Numbered from the stretch's first letter, positions 1 to 9,812 are shown. The stretch: 64,000 bases of DNA from a candidate division TM6 bacterium GW2011_GWF2_32_72 (GCA_000989525.1 LBON01000001.1:72096-136095); one strand, 5' to 3'. Notes: generated by a model from the sequence alone, not told the origin. Numbers and translations are program-made.

Positions 1-2148
1 AATGCCATCACTGTTGATTTGAGGTATGACTTCACCCTTTAAATCTGCAGTTACAGAAGTTTCTGTTGATTGATCTGTGGCACCCGCTGTAACCGTACCA
101 GCTGAAACACGACGAGTTTTACCAAGAATAATTTTTGCAGGAAATTTGTTTGACGTTAGTAAAAATGGTTGAGAAACCAAATTAACTTGTGTGACTGTTT
201 GTAAAATTCTAAGTAGTCCCCAAACTCCATAGGCATCACTTCCTAGCGCAAGCACAGTTGAGCCAAGTTGAAGGCCAGAAGCAAGTGCTGCAATGTTACC
301 AAGAAGTTTGGTTGCGCCTGCAGAAAGGTTGTTTGGCCCGAATGTGGAATCTTTATCATATTCTACTAGTCCGCCCAACATAGAAGTTTGGCCGCTTGCC
401 TTATTTCCAAACACCTTAGAATTTGCTTTGTTTCTAACTTGTGCACCAAGTTGTTTTAAGTCTTGAAGTTTTACTTGTAAAATTAAAATTTGCATAGCTA
501 CTTGGGGTTGTTCAATATCTATTTCATCCAATAAATCTTTGATTCTTGAATAATCTTCATATTCACCTTTAATGATTAATCTGTTTCCTATATCATCCGC
601 ATAAAAAGACATTGGTTGAAAGAATTTATCACCATCAATTACCCCACCATATTTTGCTGTTTCATTTTTATTGTCTGCGTGACCAAATTGAACCAAGTTT
701 GTTAAAATTTCAGCCATCATTTTTGCTTGATTAAATTTTAAGTTATAAACATAAATGGGAGAGTGTTCACGTTGAATGTCTTGATCAAGTTTTTGTATAA
801 ACTCTTCAATTTTTTTAATATCTCTTTCTGATCCAAGCATTATTAAGGAGTTGCTTCGTGGTTCTGGAATGAGCTTTGCATTTTCAGAAAAATAAATGCT
901 TGTTGGTGGCTTTTGATTTCCAAATATTCGAGCTGTTATTTTATTTGGGTCATCTACATTTTTTATTTGAGCGTACAGATCGGCTATTTCTTTAGCGCTA
1001 GCCCTTCTTAATTTATAAATGGACATAGTTTCTGGAACATTTGTGCTATCAAGTTCATTAATAATTTTCATCATCATTTTTATATTGTATGAACTATCAG
1101 CTATTATGAGCGCGCGCAAATCTGCATAAGGTATAAATTGTGCGGTACTAGAAGCTAAGCTTTGCGCTATTTTTGAAATAGACTCAAACTCTGTATTTTT
1201 AACAAAATATATATAACGAATTTTTGTATCATCATTTGGCAGTTCTTCCATTGGAGATGCCATGTAAGTTGGCAATGGTGACCGTTCAATTACTTCTCTG
1301 GTTGATATTCTAAATATTTTCGGTGTTGCCGTTGGTCCAACTTGTAAATCGGCAATATTTAAGAATTTTAAAAAAATATTCCAAATTTGATTTTTTGAAA
1401 GAGGATTATATGTTTTAAATGTTATTTTTTTTCCTTTAATTTGGCCTTTGCTTTGGTTTGGCTCTATTGAGTCATCTGTTAAAAAGACTACATCATGCAT
1501 TTTTGCTACATAGTCAACTAAATTTTGTAATGATACATCTTCAAAGTTAAGTTCAAATTTTTCCTCAGAATCTACTTCTTGATCAGGAGATGGTTTTTTT
1601 ATTGTTGGCTTGGCAGGTTCTGTTGCTGCGGTTTCTTTATTTAATTCTGATTCTAAGACGGGGGAAGATATTTTTTGAATCAACAAGCTTTCTTCAGGTT
1701 TGTCTTCTATTGGTTTTTCTAAGACAGGCGCAGAATTTGTTTGAGGCATAGAACTTTGTTCCATTAAGGGCGTGGTCTTCGGGGTGTTTGAGATTTTTGT
1801 GGGTGTATTTTCCGAATTTATTTGTGTTAATGGCATTGATTTAACTGAAGCAATAGTTTGTGGTGCTTTGGGCATCTTTAAAATATTTTTTGGGTCTATT
1901 GCTTTTGTTTGAGCAAAGTTTTCAACGTTTTCAGAATCAACAAAGTTTGTTTTTAAATTTGTTTCATTTTCAACTGTGGCAGGTATGTCTTCAGATGTAA
2001 TTTGGGCATCGGTTTGATAGTTTTCAGTTAAACCGGTTAATATTTTTTTTCTTTTTAAACTTGCGTGCAACCCATTGCTTGTAAAGAGGTTTAGCAAGCT
2101 GAAAATTAATATAATTTTAGTTATATTAATTGTTTTTTTGTTTTTCAT
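1..2148 (-). CDS. gspD: Type II secretion secretin GspD, C-terminal part outside the window
   Basis: Outer-membrane secretin, which forms the multimeric exit pore of a type II secretion system. 716 codons are present and the reading frame runs off the left edge, so the barrel and gate are missing. It begins with a Sec-type signal peptide, followed by a Pro/Thr/Glu/Lys-rich, probably disordered stretch to about residue 170. Repeated N-domains follow, with typical secretin phrases such as LRALIIADSS and EPRSNSLIMLG, and then the start of the secretin domain (IDIEQPQVAMQILILQV). gspC lies only 8 bases upstream on the same strand, so the two are probably co-transcribed. The long linker before the N-domains is unusual; type IV pilus PilQ is the alternative, but the gspC neighbour favours GspD. 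Confidence 0.9.
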   Translation of the reverse strand, partial: MKNKKTINITKIILIFSLLNLFTSNGLHASLKRKKILTGLTENYQTDAQITSEDIPATVENETNLKTNFVDSENVENFAQTKAIDPKNILKMPKAPQTIASVKSMPLTQINSENTPTKISNTPKTTPLMEQSSMPQTNSAPVLEKPIEDKPEESLLIQKISSPVLESELNKETAATEPAKPTIKKPSPDQEVDSEEKFELNFEDVSLQNLVDYVAKMHDVVFLTDDSIEPNQSKGQIKGKKITFKTYNPLSKNQIWNIFLKFLNIADLQVGPTATPKIFRISTREVIERSPLPTYMASPMEELPNDDTKIRYIYFVKNTEFESISKIAQSLASSTAQFIPYADLRALIIADSSYNIKMMMKIINELDSTNVPETMSIYKLRRASAKEIADLYAQIKNVDDPNKITARIFGNQKPPTSIYFSENAKLIPEPRSNSLIMLGSERDIKKIEEFIQKLDQDIQREHSPIYVYNLKFNQAKMMAEILTNLVQFGHADNKNETAKYGGVIDGDKFFQPMSFYADDIGNRLIIKGEYEDYSRIKDLLDEIDIEQPQVAMQILILQVKLQDLKQLGAQVRNKANSKVFGNKASGQTSMLGGLVEYDKDSTFGPNNLSAGATKLLGNIAALASGLQLGSTVLALGSDAYGVWGLLRILQTVTQVNLVSQPFLLTSNKFPAKIILGKTRRVSAGTVTAGATDQSTETSVTADLKGEVIPQINSDGI

Positions 2149-2156
2149 GCTAGGCC

Positions 2157-3290
2157 TTATCGTTTAAGTTTTTCAAAAAGTTCGCGCTTGCCCTTGTCAA
2201 ACATGTTGCGTTTTTCTTGTATTCTCATATCCCTTAGTGTTGGCGCTAAATCATACTTGCTTTTTAGTATTTTAAGTTTTTCTTCCCGGATAGTTTCAGC
2301 TAAATCCATAGGTTTCCCTTCTTGAACGCTTGTCTGTAGGCTTATGGAGTCTTCTTTTTTTGTCGGAATTTCTTTAGCTTGCTTTAAAGTGATTGAGAGG
2401 TCAAATGGAATTTGTTTTCTTTGAGCTTTTATTTTAATTTCATCATTTGTATTTAGTGATGTAATTAATTTATAAATTTCAAATCTATTATTTGTGTTGT
2501 TGGCAGGGATATCATTTATAGAAATAATTATGTCCCCTGTTTCAAGGCCTATGGTTTTGCCAAAAGACTTATCGGACATTTTACCAATGCGTGAACCAAT
2601 GTTTTGAGCTTTTTGTGTTACTGTGCTCAAATCAAGCATTTCAATAAATTGAGCAAGATTATTTACTTTTGCTTTGAATTCAACAGGGTCTAGATAATAT
2701 TTGTTTTCTTCAATTCTATAAACAACTTTATTCCAACCATCTGTTGATGTAATCAGATGATCTAAAGAAACATCTCTATGGGTTAGATATGTTGTTTCGA
2801 GTTGTCCATTTGAGCGAATAAACAGTACTTTGTTTTTAAATATTTTAATAATTTGAGAATCTTCAATTTTATCATTTACCTTATAATTTTTTTCAACCTT
2901 ACTTTTGTTATCGGCTATGATTGCAATATTTTTAGTGTCATCCGAAACGGCTATTACGCCTTTTAAAGTTATATCTAAAGGATTTAAGAATTTAACTTCC
3001 GGTATTTTTGGGGTTTCTGGTTTTTTTGGTTCTGGGGCTGGAGGTATTTGAATTTCCAGCTTAGGTTCTTCTAGCGGTTGTTCTATTCCCGGTTGGTACG
3101 TGCCAAATAGGTCTAGTTCATATATTTTTTTTATATCCGGTTCTTCCGTGCTTGTTATGATTGCCTCTGGTTGACTAGATTCAATTCGCACACGCTTTGG
3201 AATTGGTGATTCAAAAAATAAAGTGGCAAGCACGACCAAGATGAATGTAATCAAAAATAAAATATTTAATATCCAAATAGGAGCTCTCAT
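2157..3290 (-). CDS. gspC: Type II secretion inner-membrane protein GspC with PDZ domain
   Basis: Clamp protein linking the inner-membrane platform to the secretin. It has one N-terminal membrane helix (residues 6-26), a Pro-rich linker (about 70-100) and a homology-region domain (about 105-170, starting LDITLKGVIAV). A PDZ-like domain follows at about 228-303 (GLETGDIIISINDIPANN), and the tail is charged and helical. At 377 residues it is longer than most GspC proteins because of the linker and tail. It sits directly upstream of gspD, as in classical gsp operons. Function in substrate recognition is inferred from the family. Confidence 0.85.
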   Translation of the reverse strand: MRAPIWILNILFLITFILVVLATLFFESPIPKRVRIESSQPEAIITSTEEPDIKKIYELDLFGTYQPGIEQPLEEPKLEIQIPPAPEPKKPETPKIPEVKFLNPLDITLKGVIAVSDDTKNIAIIADNKSKVEKNYKVNDKIEDSQIIKIFKNKVLFIRSNGQLETTYLTHRDVSLDHLITSTDGWNKVVYRIEENKYYLDPVEFKAKVNNLAQFIEMLDLSTVTQKAQNIGSRIGKMSDKSFGKTIGLETGDIIISINDIPANNTNNRFEIYKLITSLNTNDEIKIKAQRKQIPFDLSITLKQAKEIPTKKEDSISLQTSVQEGKPMDLAETIREEKLKILKSKYDLAPTLRDMRIQEKRNMFDKGKRELFEKLKR

Positions 3291-3414
3291 ATTTACTACC
3301 CAGACCTAATCTATAGATTCTATTAAGTTTATTGTGACACGATACATATCACGCATAAAACATGTCAAGACAATTCTTGTGTACAACTTAGTTTGGAGTT
3401 CTTTTTTAATCATT

Positions 3415-4395
3415 TTACGGTGTTGGGACCTTGTCTAAAATCTGGGCAATAATAGTATCAGTAGAAATATTTTCAGCCTCAGCTTCGTAACTTAATAAAA
3501 TTCTGTGTCGTAAAATTGCTTTAGCTACAGATTTTATATCATCGGGAATTACAAAGTGACGTTTTTGTAAAAAAGCATGTGCTTTGGATGCTGAAAATAA
3601 TGCAAGTGTTGCACGAGGAGAAACACCATATTGAATTAAAGATTTCATACCTTTAAGATTAAATTTTTCTGGATTTCTTGTTGCAAAAACTATGTCAGAA
3701 ATATAATCAATTATTTTGTCATCAACATAAATTTCTTTGACTAGTTTTTGTGCCGTAAAAATATTTTCTTTGTTTAAAACTTGTGAAATATCTGAAATGT
3801 TTAATTTGCGTTTTAAAATTTCTTTTTCTTTTTCTTGATCTAAATATCCAACAACTAATTTAAACATGAATCGATCAAGTTGAGCTTCGGGTAGCCTATA
3901 GGTGCCTTCTTGTTCTATTGGGTTTTGTGTTGCAAAAACAAAAAAAGGTTCATCAAGTTTGTAAGTTTTTGAACCAATTGTTACCTGGTGTTCTTGCATA
4001 GCTTCAAGTAAAGCAGATTGAACTTTTGCTGGGGCTCGGTTGATTTCATCGGCTAGTACTAAGTTGGAAAAAATAGGACCTTTTTTTGTTTCAAAGTCTT
4101 GTGTTTTTTGATTATAAATTAGTGTTCCAATTAAATCAGCGGGCAATAGATCTGGTGTAAACTGAATTCTACTAAAATCTAAGCCAACAGCTTTGGACAT
4201 AGCTTTAATCATTGTTGTTTTGGCAACGCCAGGAACACCTTCCATTAATATATGGCCATCAGAAAGTATAGCCATAATTATGAATTCAATAATGTCTTTT
4301 TGGCCTACAATAACCTTTGAAACTTCATAAGTGAGTGCTTGAAACCTAGCGCTTTCTTCTTTTATATGATCTATGATTTGTGATTTGTTTTCCAT
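3415..4395 (-). CDS. MoxR-family AAA+ ATPase
   Basis: Chaperone-type AAA+ ATPase. Walker A GVPGVAKT is at residues 53-60, Walker B LVLADE ends at 117, and a sensor-1 region ATQNPIEQEG follows, with RLPEAQLDRF typical of MoxR proteins. The 326-residue length is normal for the family. MoxR genes usually sit beside a DUF58 and a VWA-domain gene, which are the presumed partners. None is adjacent here, so either the partner is elsewhere or the ATPase acts alone. It is transcribed divergently from thyX across an AT-rich spacer. The client is unknown. Confidence 0.9.
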   Translation of the reverse strand: MENKSQIIDHIKEESARFQALTYEVSKVIVGQKDIIEFIIMAILSDGHILMEGVPGVAKTTMIKAMSKAVGLDFSRIQFTPDLLPADLIGTLIYNQKTQDFETKKGPIFSNLVLADEINRAPAKVQSALLEAMQEHQVTIGSKTYKLDEPFFVFATQNPIEQEGTYRLPEAQLDRFMFKLVVGYLDQEKEKEILKRKLNISDISQVLNKENIFTAQKLVKEIYVDDKIIDYISDIVFATRNPEKFNLKGMKSLIQYGVSPRATLALFSASKAHAFLQKRHFVIPDDIKSVAKAILRHRILLSYEAEAENISTDTIIAQILDKVPTP

Positions 4396-4580
4396 TTTGT
4401 TTCCCTTTTGGAGGCTTGTTTTTCCCTTTTTTACTTAAATGATCAGATCAAGCTAGCAAAAAAAATAAAAAAAATCGCGCATTTAATTAATTTTTTTATT
4501 TTATTTAATGGATGGTTTAATTGACCAACTTATTTTTATTTTATAGCCTCCGATTCAAAATAATTTTTAAAGGAGCAATT

Positions 4581-5297
4581 ATGCAAATAAAATTTTTTGA
4601 AGAAAAAAAGTTTGTAGACAGGCTAGTTTTGGATCCGCTTGGCGATGGAATAAGTTCCCTTGAATTAATAAGAGTTTCTGGGTCGGATTTAGATATAGTA
4701 AATGCAGCAAGAGTATCCTTTGGCAAAATGGCAGATGAGATTTCGCCTAAAGATGAAAGTTTAATTAAGTATTTATTGGAACATGATCATACGAGTCCAT
4801 TTGAACACAACCAGTTTTCTTTTAGGGTTAAGGCGCCAATTTATGTAGTTAGACAGTGGATGAGGCACCGAATGGCTTCTTATAATGAAATAAGTTACAG
4901 ATATGTTCAGGCGCCACTTGAATTTTATGTGCCAAGCAACTGGCGCTGGCAAGATAAAGATAATAAGCAAAGTTCTTTTGGGGCTTATAAAGATTCCGAT
5001 GTGTTGGATGGTTATAAAAAAACTTTGAATTTTGCTGCAAAAATATATTTAGAATTAATAGAAAAAGGTGTTTGTAGGGAGCAGGCGCGGGGTGTTTTGC
5101 CTGTTTGTACATATACGGAGTTTATTTATTCATGTAATTTACATTCGTTGATGCATTTTTTAAAACTTAGATTGCATCCACATGCTCAATACGAAATCCG
5201 TGTATTTGCAGAAGGCTTATTGAAATTGGTATTACCTCATTTTCCCATAGCTTTACGAGAATGGGAGAAATTGAATAATATTAATTTAAGGAATTGA
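4581..5297 (+). CDS. thyX: Flavin-dependent thymidylate synthase ThyX
   Basis: Makes dTMP from dUMP using FAD, NADPH and methylene-tetrahydrofolate. The diagnostic ThyX motif RHRxxSxNExSxR is present in full at residues 95-107 (RHRMASYNEISYR). The ATG at 4581 is chosen because AAAGGAG lies 5-6 bases upstream and the protein then starts MQIKFFEE; an in-frame ATG 60 bases earlier has no ribosome site and would add a non-homologous leader. The resulting 238 residues match the family. The upstream spacer contains TTGACC near 4519 as a possible -35 element. It complements the deoxynucleoside kinase at 51266-51988 in supplying DNA precursors. Confidence 0.95.
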   Translation: MQIKFFEEKKFVDRLVLDPLGDGISSLELIRVSGSDLDIVNAARVSFGKMADEISPKDESLIKYLLEHDHTSPFEHNQFSFRVKAPIYVVRQWMRHRMASYNEISYRYVQAPLEFYVPSNWRWQDKDNKQSSFGAYKDSDVLDGYKKTLNFAAKIYLELIEKGVCREQARGVLPVCTYTEFIYSCNLHSLMHFLKLRLHPHAQYEIRVFAEGLLKLVLPHFPIALREWEKLNNINLRN

Positions 5298-5298
5298 T

Positions 5299-5625
5299 AT
5301 GAAAAAACAGTTGATTTTGGCGTTAGTGTTTTCAGCTTCTTTATTATTACGGGCTTCAGAGCGATTTGAGTATATTGATGGTCCTTTGGGAGGGCGAATT
5401 GAAATTGAAGGTTTTGAGCAAAAAACTCAAAAATGTGACGTTTGGAATGTGCTTGGTTGGGTTGGCTGTTGCCCCTGCCTTGCGAGCTTATTTTGTTATT
5501 TAAATTTAAAAAAATGTTGCATTGATAATCCAAGAAAGCCTCGTCAAGAGGTTTTGACTCGATTGAATCAAGGTTTTGAGTGGCCTTCAAGTGAATCGCT
5601 GGATCTTTCTGATGATGACTATTAA
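5299..5625 (+). CDS. Small exported Cys-rich protein, function unknown
   Basis: Not recognised. 108 residues with a clear Sec signal peptide (MKKQLILALVFSASLLLRAS). A short hydrophobic, Cys-rich segment follows at about 46-74, containing CCPC and a closing CC, then a charged tail ending in Asp residues. The start codon lies one base after the thyX stop codon, with AGGAATTG inside the end of thyX as ribosome site, so it is probably translationally coupled to thyX. The cysteines suggest disulfides or metal binding, but nothing identifies a role. Confidence 0.7.
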   Translation: MKKQLILALVFSASLLLRASERFEYIDGPLGGRIEIEGFEQKTQKCDVWNVLGWVGCCPCLASLFCYLNLKKCCIDNPRKPRQEVLTRLNQGFEWPSSESLDLSDDDY

Positions 5626-5838
5626 TTTTGGGTGTTTAATGGGTAAGAATTGTTCAGATGCTTCGATGAATATTGGCAAACGGGTCAAGGGCAGAGTCTT
5701 TTGACATTTGTTTTAAAATCGTTCATAATATTTGGGTCTTCTCTCAGAAAAAGACATAAATTCTAAGGAAATCCCTTAAAATATCAATAAATTCGTCAAA
5801 TAGGTTTAACAAAAGCTTAAAATAAGCGAGGAATAACA

Positions 5839-6087
5839 ATGGCAACGAGTAAATCGGGCGGTTCAACGTCCAACGGTAGAGAGAGTCATAGCAAACGACT
5901 AGGCGTTAAAATTTACGGTGGTCAAGCTATACAGTGTGGTCAAATAATAATTAGACAACGCGGAACAAAAGTTCATCCTGGTGATGGTGTTGGTCGCGGT
6001 GGTGATGATACACTATTTGCATTAAAAGACGGTGTTGTCGAGTTTCATTTCGGAAACAAAAAGCGTCAATACGTTTCTGTTCTATAA
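5839..6087 (+). CDS. rpmA: 50S ribosomal protein L27
   Basis: Large-subunit protein whose N-terminal tail reaches the peptidyl-transferase centre. 82 residues, normal length, with the family signature [18 protein letters not shown] near the N-terminus and the G-rich [14 protein letters not shown] segment. The usual L27 start is AHKKAGGST; here it is ATSKSGGST, so two residues of the tail differ. Ribosome site GAGGAAT lies 7-8 bases before the ATG. The usual upstream partner rplU (L21) is absent; the 213-base upstream spacer shows no gene. Confidence 0.97.
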   Translation: MATSKSGGSTSNGRESHSKRLGVKIYGGQAIQCGQIIIRQRGTKVHPGDGVGRGGDDTLFALKDGVVEFHFGNKKRQYVSVL

Positions 6088-6096
6088 AATTTGAGC

Positions 6097-6132
6097 ATGG
6101 CAAATAAATTTAAAATTTGATTTATTTGCCAT
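6097..6132. terminator. Hairpin between rpmA and secF
   Basis: A 13-base-pair inverted repeat (ATGGCAAATAAAT with its complement, 10-base loop) lies 10 bases after the rpmA stop. It is AT-rich and lacks a good U-run, so it may be a weak terminator, an mRNA-stabilising hairpin or a processing site. Confidence 0.45.
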
Positions 6133-6194
6133 CTCTTGATAAAACCTTCACATAGTGTGAATTTCTCAAACAATCCTTCGCTCTGGAGAGTGAC

Positions 6195-7088
6195 ATGTTG
6201 ATAAATGTATTGAAATATCGTTATGTATGTTTTGCTTATTCATTTTTATTGATAGCAGGTTTTTTTGTAACCTATGCGTTCAAATCTTTTAATTATAGTG
6301 TCGAGTTTGCTGGTGGCACGCAAGTTATGATGCGTTTTAGTAAGGCTGTCACGGCAGAAGGTTTAAAAAAGATTTTAGAACAAAATCCTGAAGAATTTAA
6401 AAACCCTGATGTTCGTGTATTTAATGCCAAGAGTGATTCTTCTGAACAAGATGCTTTAATTAGAATTAAAAGCTATTCAACAGATGCAGAAGGTCTTGCA
6501 GAAAGAATGAGACAGTTGTTTGAAAAAGAATCAGACGGTGTAAAGGTTTCTGTTTTACAAACTGATAGTGTTGGTGCCGGCGTTGGTAGTTCCCTTTGGT
6601 GGAATTCCTTGGTTGCAGTTATTATATCTCTTATTTTAATGCTTATTTATATTGCATTTAGATTTTGGTCGTTTGGTTACGCATTGGGTGCTGTTTTAGC
6701 GTTGTTTCATGATGCCATTGTTATTTTGTTCTTTTTCTTGTTATTTGATTATGAAATTTCTGCCAATGTTATAGGTGCTATTTTGGCAACATTGGGTTAT
6801 TCGATTAATGATACAATTGTTATTTTTGCAAGAATTCGTGAAAATATAGCAAAAATGGCTGGGGTTGATGTTGAAACAGCGGTTAATATTGGGATTAATC
6901 AAACTTTAAGAAGAACTGTTTTGACTAGTTTTGCGACCAGTTTGGTTGTGATTTCATTGATTATTTTTGGTGGAGAAACCCTCAGGCCGATGTCGATTGC
7001 ATTGATGTTAGGCATTGTTTTTGGTACATACTCTTCCATTTATATAGCAAGTCCTGTTATGCTCTTAGTAAGAGGTTCAGGAAAATAA
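6195..7088 (+). CDS. secF: Protein translocase subunit SecF
   Basis: Inner-membrane partner of SecD that uses the proton gradient to pull proteins through SecYEG. The first membrane helix (residues 12-30) is followed by the family motif FAGGTQV, a periplasmic domain to about 130, and five C-terminal helices with the conserved GYSINDTIVIFARIREN motif. 297 residues, full length. secD is not adjacent. The many signal-peptide proteins in this window depend on this pathway. Confidence 0.97.
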   Translation: MLINVLKYRYVCFAYSFLLIAGFFVTYAFKSFNYSVEFAGGTQVMMRFSKAVTAEGLKKILEQNPEEFKNPDVRVFNAKSDSSEQDALIRIKSYSTDAEGLAERMRQLFEKESDGVKVSVLQTDSVGAGVGSSLWWNSLVAVIISLILMLIYIAFRFWSFGYALGAVLALFHDAIVILFFFLLFDYEISANVIGAILATLGYSINDTIVIFARIRENIAKMAGVDVETAVNIGINQTLRRTVLTSFATSLVVISLIIFGGETLRPMSIALMLGIVFGTYSSIYIASPVMLLVRGSGK

Positions 7089-7143
7089 CTTGTTTTATTA
7101 AGTTAATTTTTAATTTTAAGTATTTGATATTTCGTTTTTGATT

Positions 7144-7175
7144 GGGCGCCCTGCATTTGCGTGGGGCTCCTTTTT
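7144..7175 (+). terminator. Probable terminator after secF
   Basis: An imperfect GC-rich hairpin (GGGCGCCCTGC pairing with GCGTGGGGCTCC, one bulge and some G-U pairs) is followed by TTTTT. It lies about 55 bases after the secF stop and before rho. Confidence 0.6.
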
Positions 7176-7242
7176 GTCTATCTTTAAATCTTTTCAAATA
7201 ATAGGAATTTTTCTTGTTGTCTAATTTTTCTAGGAGGTTCGC

Positions 7243-9324
7243 ATGAGCGCTAAAGATATTAAAATAAAGAATGTGGCTGAAGATTCTGCTAATGATGATG
7301 GGCAGACCTCAGAGTCTGAGTTTGTATCTAAAAAAACATCTTTAAATTCTACCACTGTGGTAAAAAAACCTACACGCGGTTATTCAAAGTCTGTTAAGAC
7401 TGATAAAAAAATGGAAAAAAAGCTTGTTTTGGATGAATCAGAATTAAGTTTGAGTAATGTTGATTCTGGTTCTGAAAAACCAAAAAATGTGCCTAATGAA
7501 CTGGTTGAAAAATCTACAAAGGCCGAAGATTTTGTGCGCGTTGAGCATAAAGAAAATCCAAAACATATTAAGCCGGATGTAGTTGTTGTCACAAGAGAAG
7601 AGCTTTCTAAAGAAGAAGGTCAACATAAAAAGTTGTTTCAAGAAGGTTTGGAGCCGGTAGAAAGTTATAAAAAACATTCTAAACTTGATGCAAATAATGA
7701 AGATTTTGTGATTTCTAAGAAGTCAGATATTGTAAAGCAGGAAAGCGATGTTTCTGAAACAGATTTATCATCTTCTACAAAAGATTTAGAATCCTCGTCA
7801 TTGCCTTCTGATAATGCGCCAGCTATAGTCGATTCTTCGGCAACCTCTTATCAGGGTTCTGATCAAAATCGTGGTTATGATAAAAATAGAAATGACAGAA
7901 GAAGTAATAACACTGGATCTCAGAATAGGCATAAAAGAGACCATAGACGAGATGGTAGTGGTCAAGCATTACCTGGTGGTCAATCGGGAACATATAATAG
8001 AGAGCAGTGGGTAAAAAAAGATATTAATGAAATGAATTTAGCTGAGCTTATTCAACATTCTAGAAAATATGGCATCATAGGTGCGGGATTGATGAATAAG
8101 GCGGATCTTATAGCAAAAATTAAATATTACGAAGCAAATCCAGATGAAGAGATTTTTGTAGAGGGTGTTTTAGAAAAATTACCAGATGGGTTTGGTTTCT
8201 TAAGATCACCAGGTTACGATTATGTTTCGGGTCCAGATGATGTTTATGTTTCTCCTTCTCAAATTAGACGGCTTGGTTTGCGTACTGGTGATACAATTAC
8301 CGGGGTTATTAGAAAGCCAAAAGAGGGTGAAAAATATTTTGCACTTTTAAAAATAGATAAAGTAAATTTTGATGATCCTGCAAAATTAATTGAACGACCT
8401 TATTTTGATCGTCTTGCGGCGTTGCACCCAGATGAAAAATTTAATTTAGAATATGACCCAGAAATTATTTCTACTAGAGTTCTTGATATTTTCAGTCCGA
8501 TTGGTAAAGGTCAGCGTGGTTTGATTGTTGCGCCTCCAAAGGCTGGTAAAACTGTTTTCTTGAAGGATATTGCACAAAGCATTACTCACAACCATCCAGA
8601 TACTTATTTGATTGTGCTTTTGATTGATGAGCGTCCAGAAGAAGTTACAGAAATGAAGCGTTTTGTAAAAGGTAAACATGCAGAAGTTGTAAGTTCTACC
8701 TTTGATGAAGCCGCAGAAAGGCATGTAACAGTTGCAGAAACAGTTCTTGAAAAGGCAAAGCGCCTAGTTGAATCCGGTAAGGATGTTGTTATTTTACTTG
8801 ATTCTATAACGCGACTTGCTCGTGCTTATAACACGGTTGCGCCTGCTTCTGGTAAAGTTCTTACTGGTGGTATTGATGCTAATGCACTTCAAAAACCAAA
8901 AAGATTTTTTGGTGCCGCTAGAAACACAGAAACTACAGGTTCTTTAACAATTATTGCAACAGCATTAATTGAAACTGGTTCTCGTATGGATGAAGTAATT
9001 TACGAAGAATTTAAAGGTACGGGTAATATGGAAATTCATATGACCAGAAAACTTGCAAATCGACGTGTTTATCCAGCCCTAGATTTATTAGTTTCTGGTA
9101 CTCGTCGTGATGACTTGTTACAAACCCCAGAAGATTTGAACAAAGCCTGGGTTTTACAAAAGTTCTTAGCAACTATGAACACTGTTGAAGGTATGGAATT
9201 TATCATCGATAAGATGAAGAAATTTAAAACAAATGAAGAGTTTTTAGATTCTATGAATAAAAAAGAGTCTGCAGGTGCTTCATCTGGAACTAGTTCTAGT
9301 TCAAGCTCTAATGGTAAAAATTAA
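7243..9324 (+). CDS. rho: Transcription termination factor Rho with long N-terminal extension
   Basis: Hexameric RNA helicase that ends transcription. The C-terminal part is standard Rho: RNA-binding GFGFLR at residues 316-321, P-loop APPKAGKT at 430-437, and the conserved [13 protein letters not shown] and [11 protein letters not shown] segments. At 693 residues it is much longer than the usual ~420. The first ~255 residues are Ser/Lys/Glu/Asp-rich, followed by an Arg/Asn/Gly-rich block ([11 protein letters not shown]) that looks disordered and RNA-binding. The C-terminal tail is Ser-rich. Ribosome site TAGGAGG lies 6 bases before the ATG. Extensions in this position occur in Rho of some other phyla. 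Confidence 0.97.
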   Translation: MSAKDIKIKNVAEDSANDDGQTSESEFVSKKTSLNSTTVVKKPTRGYSKSVKTDKKMEKKLVLDESELSLSNVDSGSEKPKNVPNELVEKSTKAEDFVRVEHKENPKHIKPDVVVVTREELSKEEGQHKKLFQEGLEPVESYKKHSKLDANNEDFVISKKSDIVKQESDVSETDLSSSTKDLESSSLPSDNAPAIVDSSATSYQGSDQNRGYDKNRNDRRSNNTGSQNRHKRDHRRDGSGQALPGGQSGTYNREQWVKKDINEMNLAELIQHSRKYGIIGAGLMNKADLIAKIKYYEANPDEEIFVEGVLEKLPDGFGFLRSPGYDYVSGPDDVYVSPSQIRRLGLRTGDTITGVIRKPKEGEKYFALLKIDKVNFDDPAKLIERPYFDRLAALHPDEKFNLEYDPEIISTRVLDIFSPIGKGQRGLIVAPPKAGKTVFLKDIAQSITHNHPDTYLIVLLIDERPEEVTEMKRFVKGKHAEVVSSTFDEAAERHVTVAETVLEKAKRLVESGKDVVILLDSITRLARAYNTVAPASGKVLTGGIDANALQKPKRFFGAARNTETTGSLTIIATALIETGSRMDEVIYEEFKGTGNMEIHMTRKLANRRVYPALDLLVSGTRRDDLLQTPEDLNKAWVLQKFLATMNTVEGMEFIIDKMKKFKTNEEFLDSMNKKESAGASSGTSSSSSSNGKN

Positions 9325-9349
9325 CCTATAAGTTGAGATTAAATTAAAA

Positions 9350-9380
9350 AAAAGGCTCTTGATTAATGCAAGAGCCTTTT
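9350..9380. terminator. Bidirectional terminator between rho and the next minus-strand gene
   Basis: A 12-base-pair perfect stem (AAAAGGCTCTTG with its complement) around a 7-base loop, with T-runs on both strands. It can end rho on the plus strand and the small gene at 9413-9714 on the minus strand. Confidence 0.9.
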
Positions 9381-9412
9381 TTTAATATCTAAAATAGAGT
9401 ATTTAAATAGAA

Positions 9413-9714
9413 TTATTTTGATTTATTTTCTGCAATCATTTGATTGGCTTTTTTATTTAATTTGTAGCCCATGTAGGTTAAGGTGGATCTAACTAGTATT
9501 ATTGCATTTACAGCAGCACCTATTGCGATAATTTTGCTTGAGAGTTTCCTGGCATAACTGTCTTTGGTTTTCCAGCCATAACTATCATCCCTGTTTTCCC
9601 AAAACTTGTGTGTTGCTACTGAGCCAACAACTCCTAGTGTAGCACCGCCAAACATCAGCCCATACGCAGCTATCGTTGTTAATAGCCCTAAGATAATATT
9701 GAGATTTTTTTCAT
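9413..9714 (-). pseudogene. Small two-helix membrane protein, signal peptide out of frame by one base
   Basis: From an internal ATG at 9655 an 80-residue frame encodes hydrophobic segments, a polar linker and a Lys-rich end. Upstream, an ATG at 9714 followed by seven A residues (plus-strand T-run 9705-9711) starts a peptide that stops after eight codons. With one more A the two frames join into MKKNLNIILGLL... running straight into the downstream protein, which makes a typical signal peptide or first helix. The gene therefore looks frameshifted in a homopolymer, by mutation, slippage or sequencing error. The architecture resembles the protein at 10248-10694, which is preceded by the full tsaD just as this one is preceded by a tsaD fragment. 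Confidence 0.6.
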
Positions 9715-9812
9715 TATTTGTTCCCTATTCAATTTATGGGTTAATAATATTAATATGTAACTTTAATTTATTATATAGAATTACCTCCTTCCACGTCAAT
9801 TGGAAGGGCTTT

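Noticed and set aside
5626-5838. Possible small RNA (SRP-type) in the spacer before rpmA
   Set aside because: Phrases such as GGTCAAGGGCAGAG recall SRP RNA, but the conserved GGAAG/AGCA tetraloop region is missing and no long hairpin could be drawn.
9787-9811. Terminator-like hairpin CCTTCCA / TGGAAGG with T-run on the plus strand
   Set aside because: No plus-strand gene precedes it; it lies just past the tsaD fragment and is more likely a sequence remnant.
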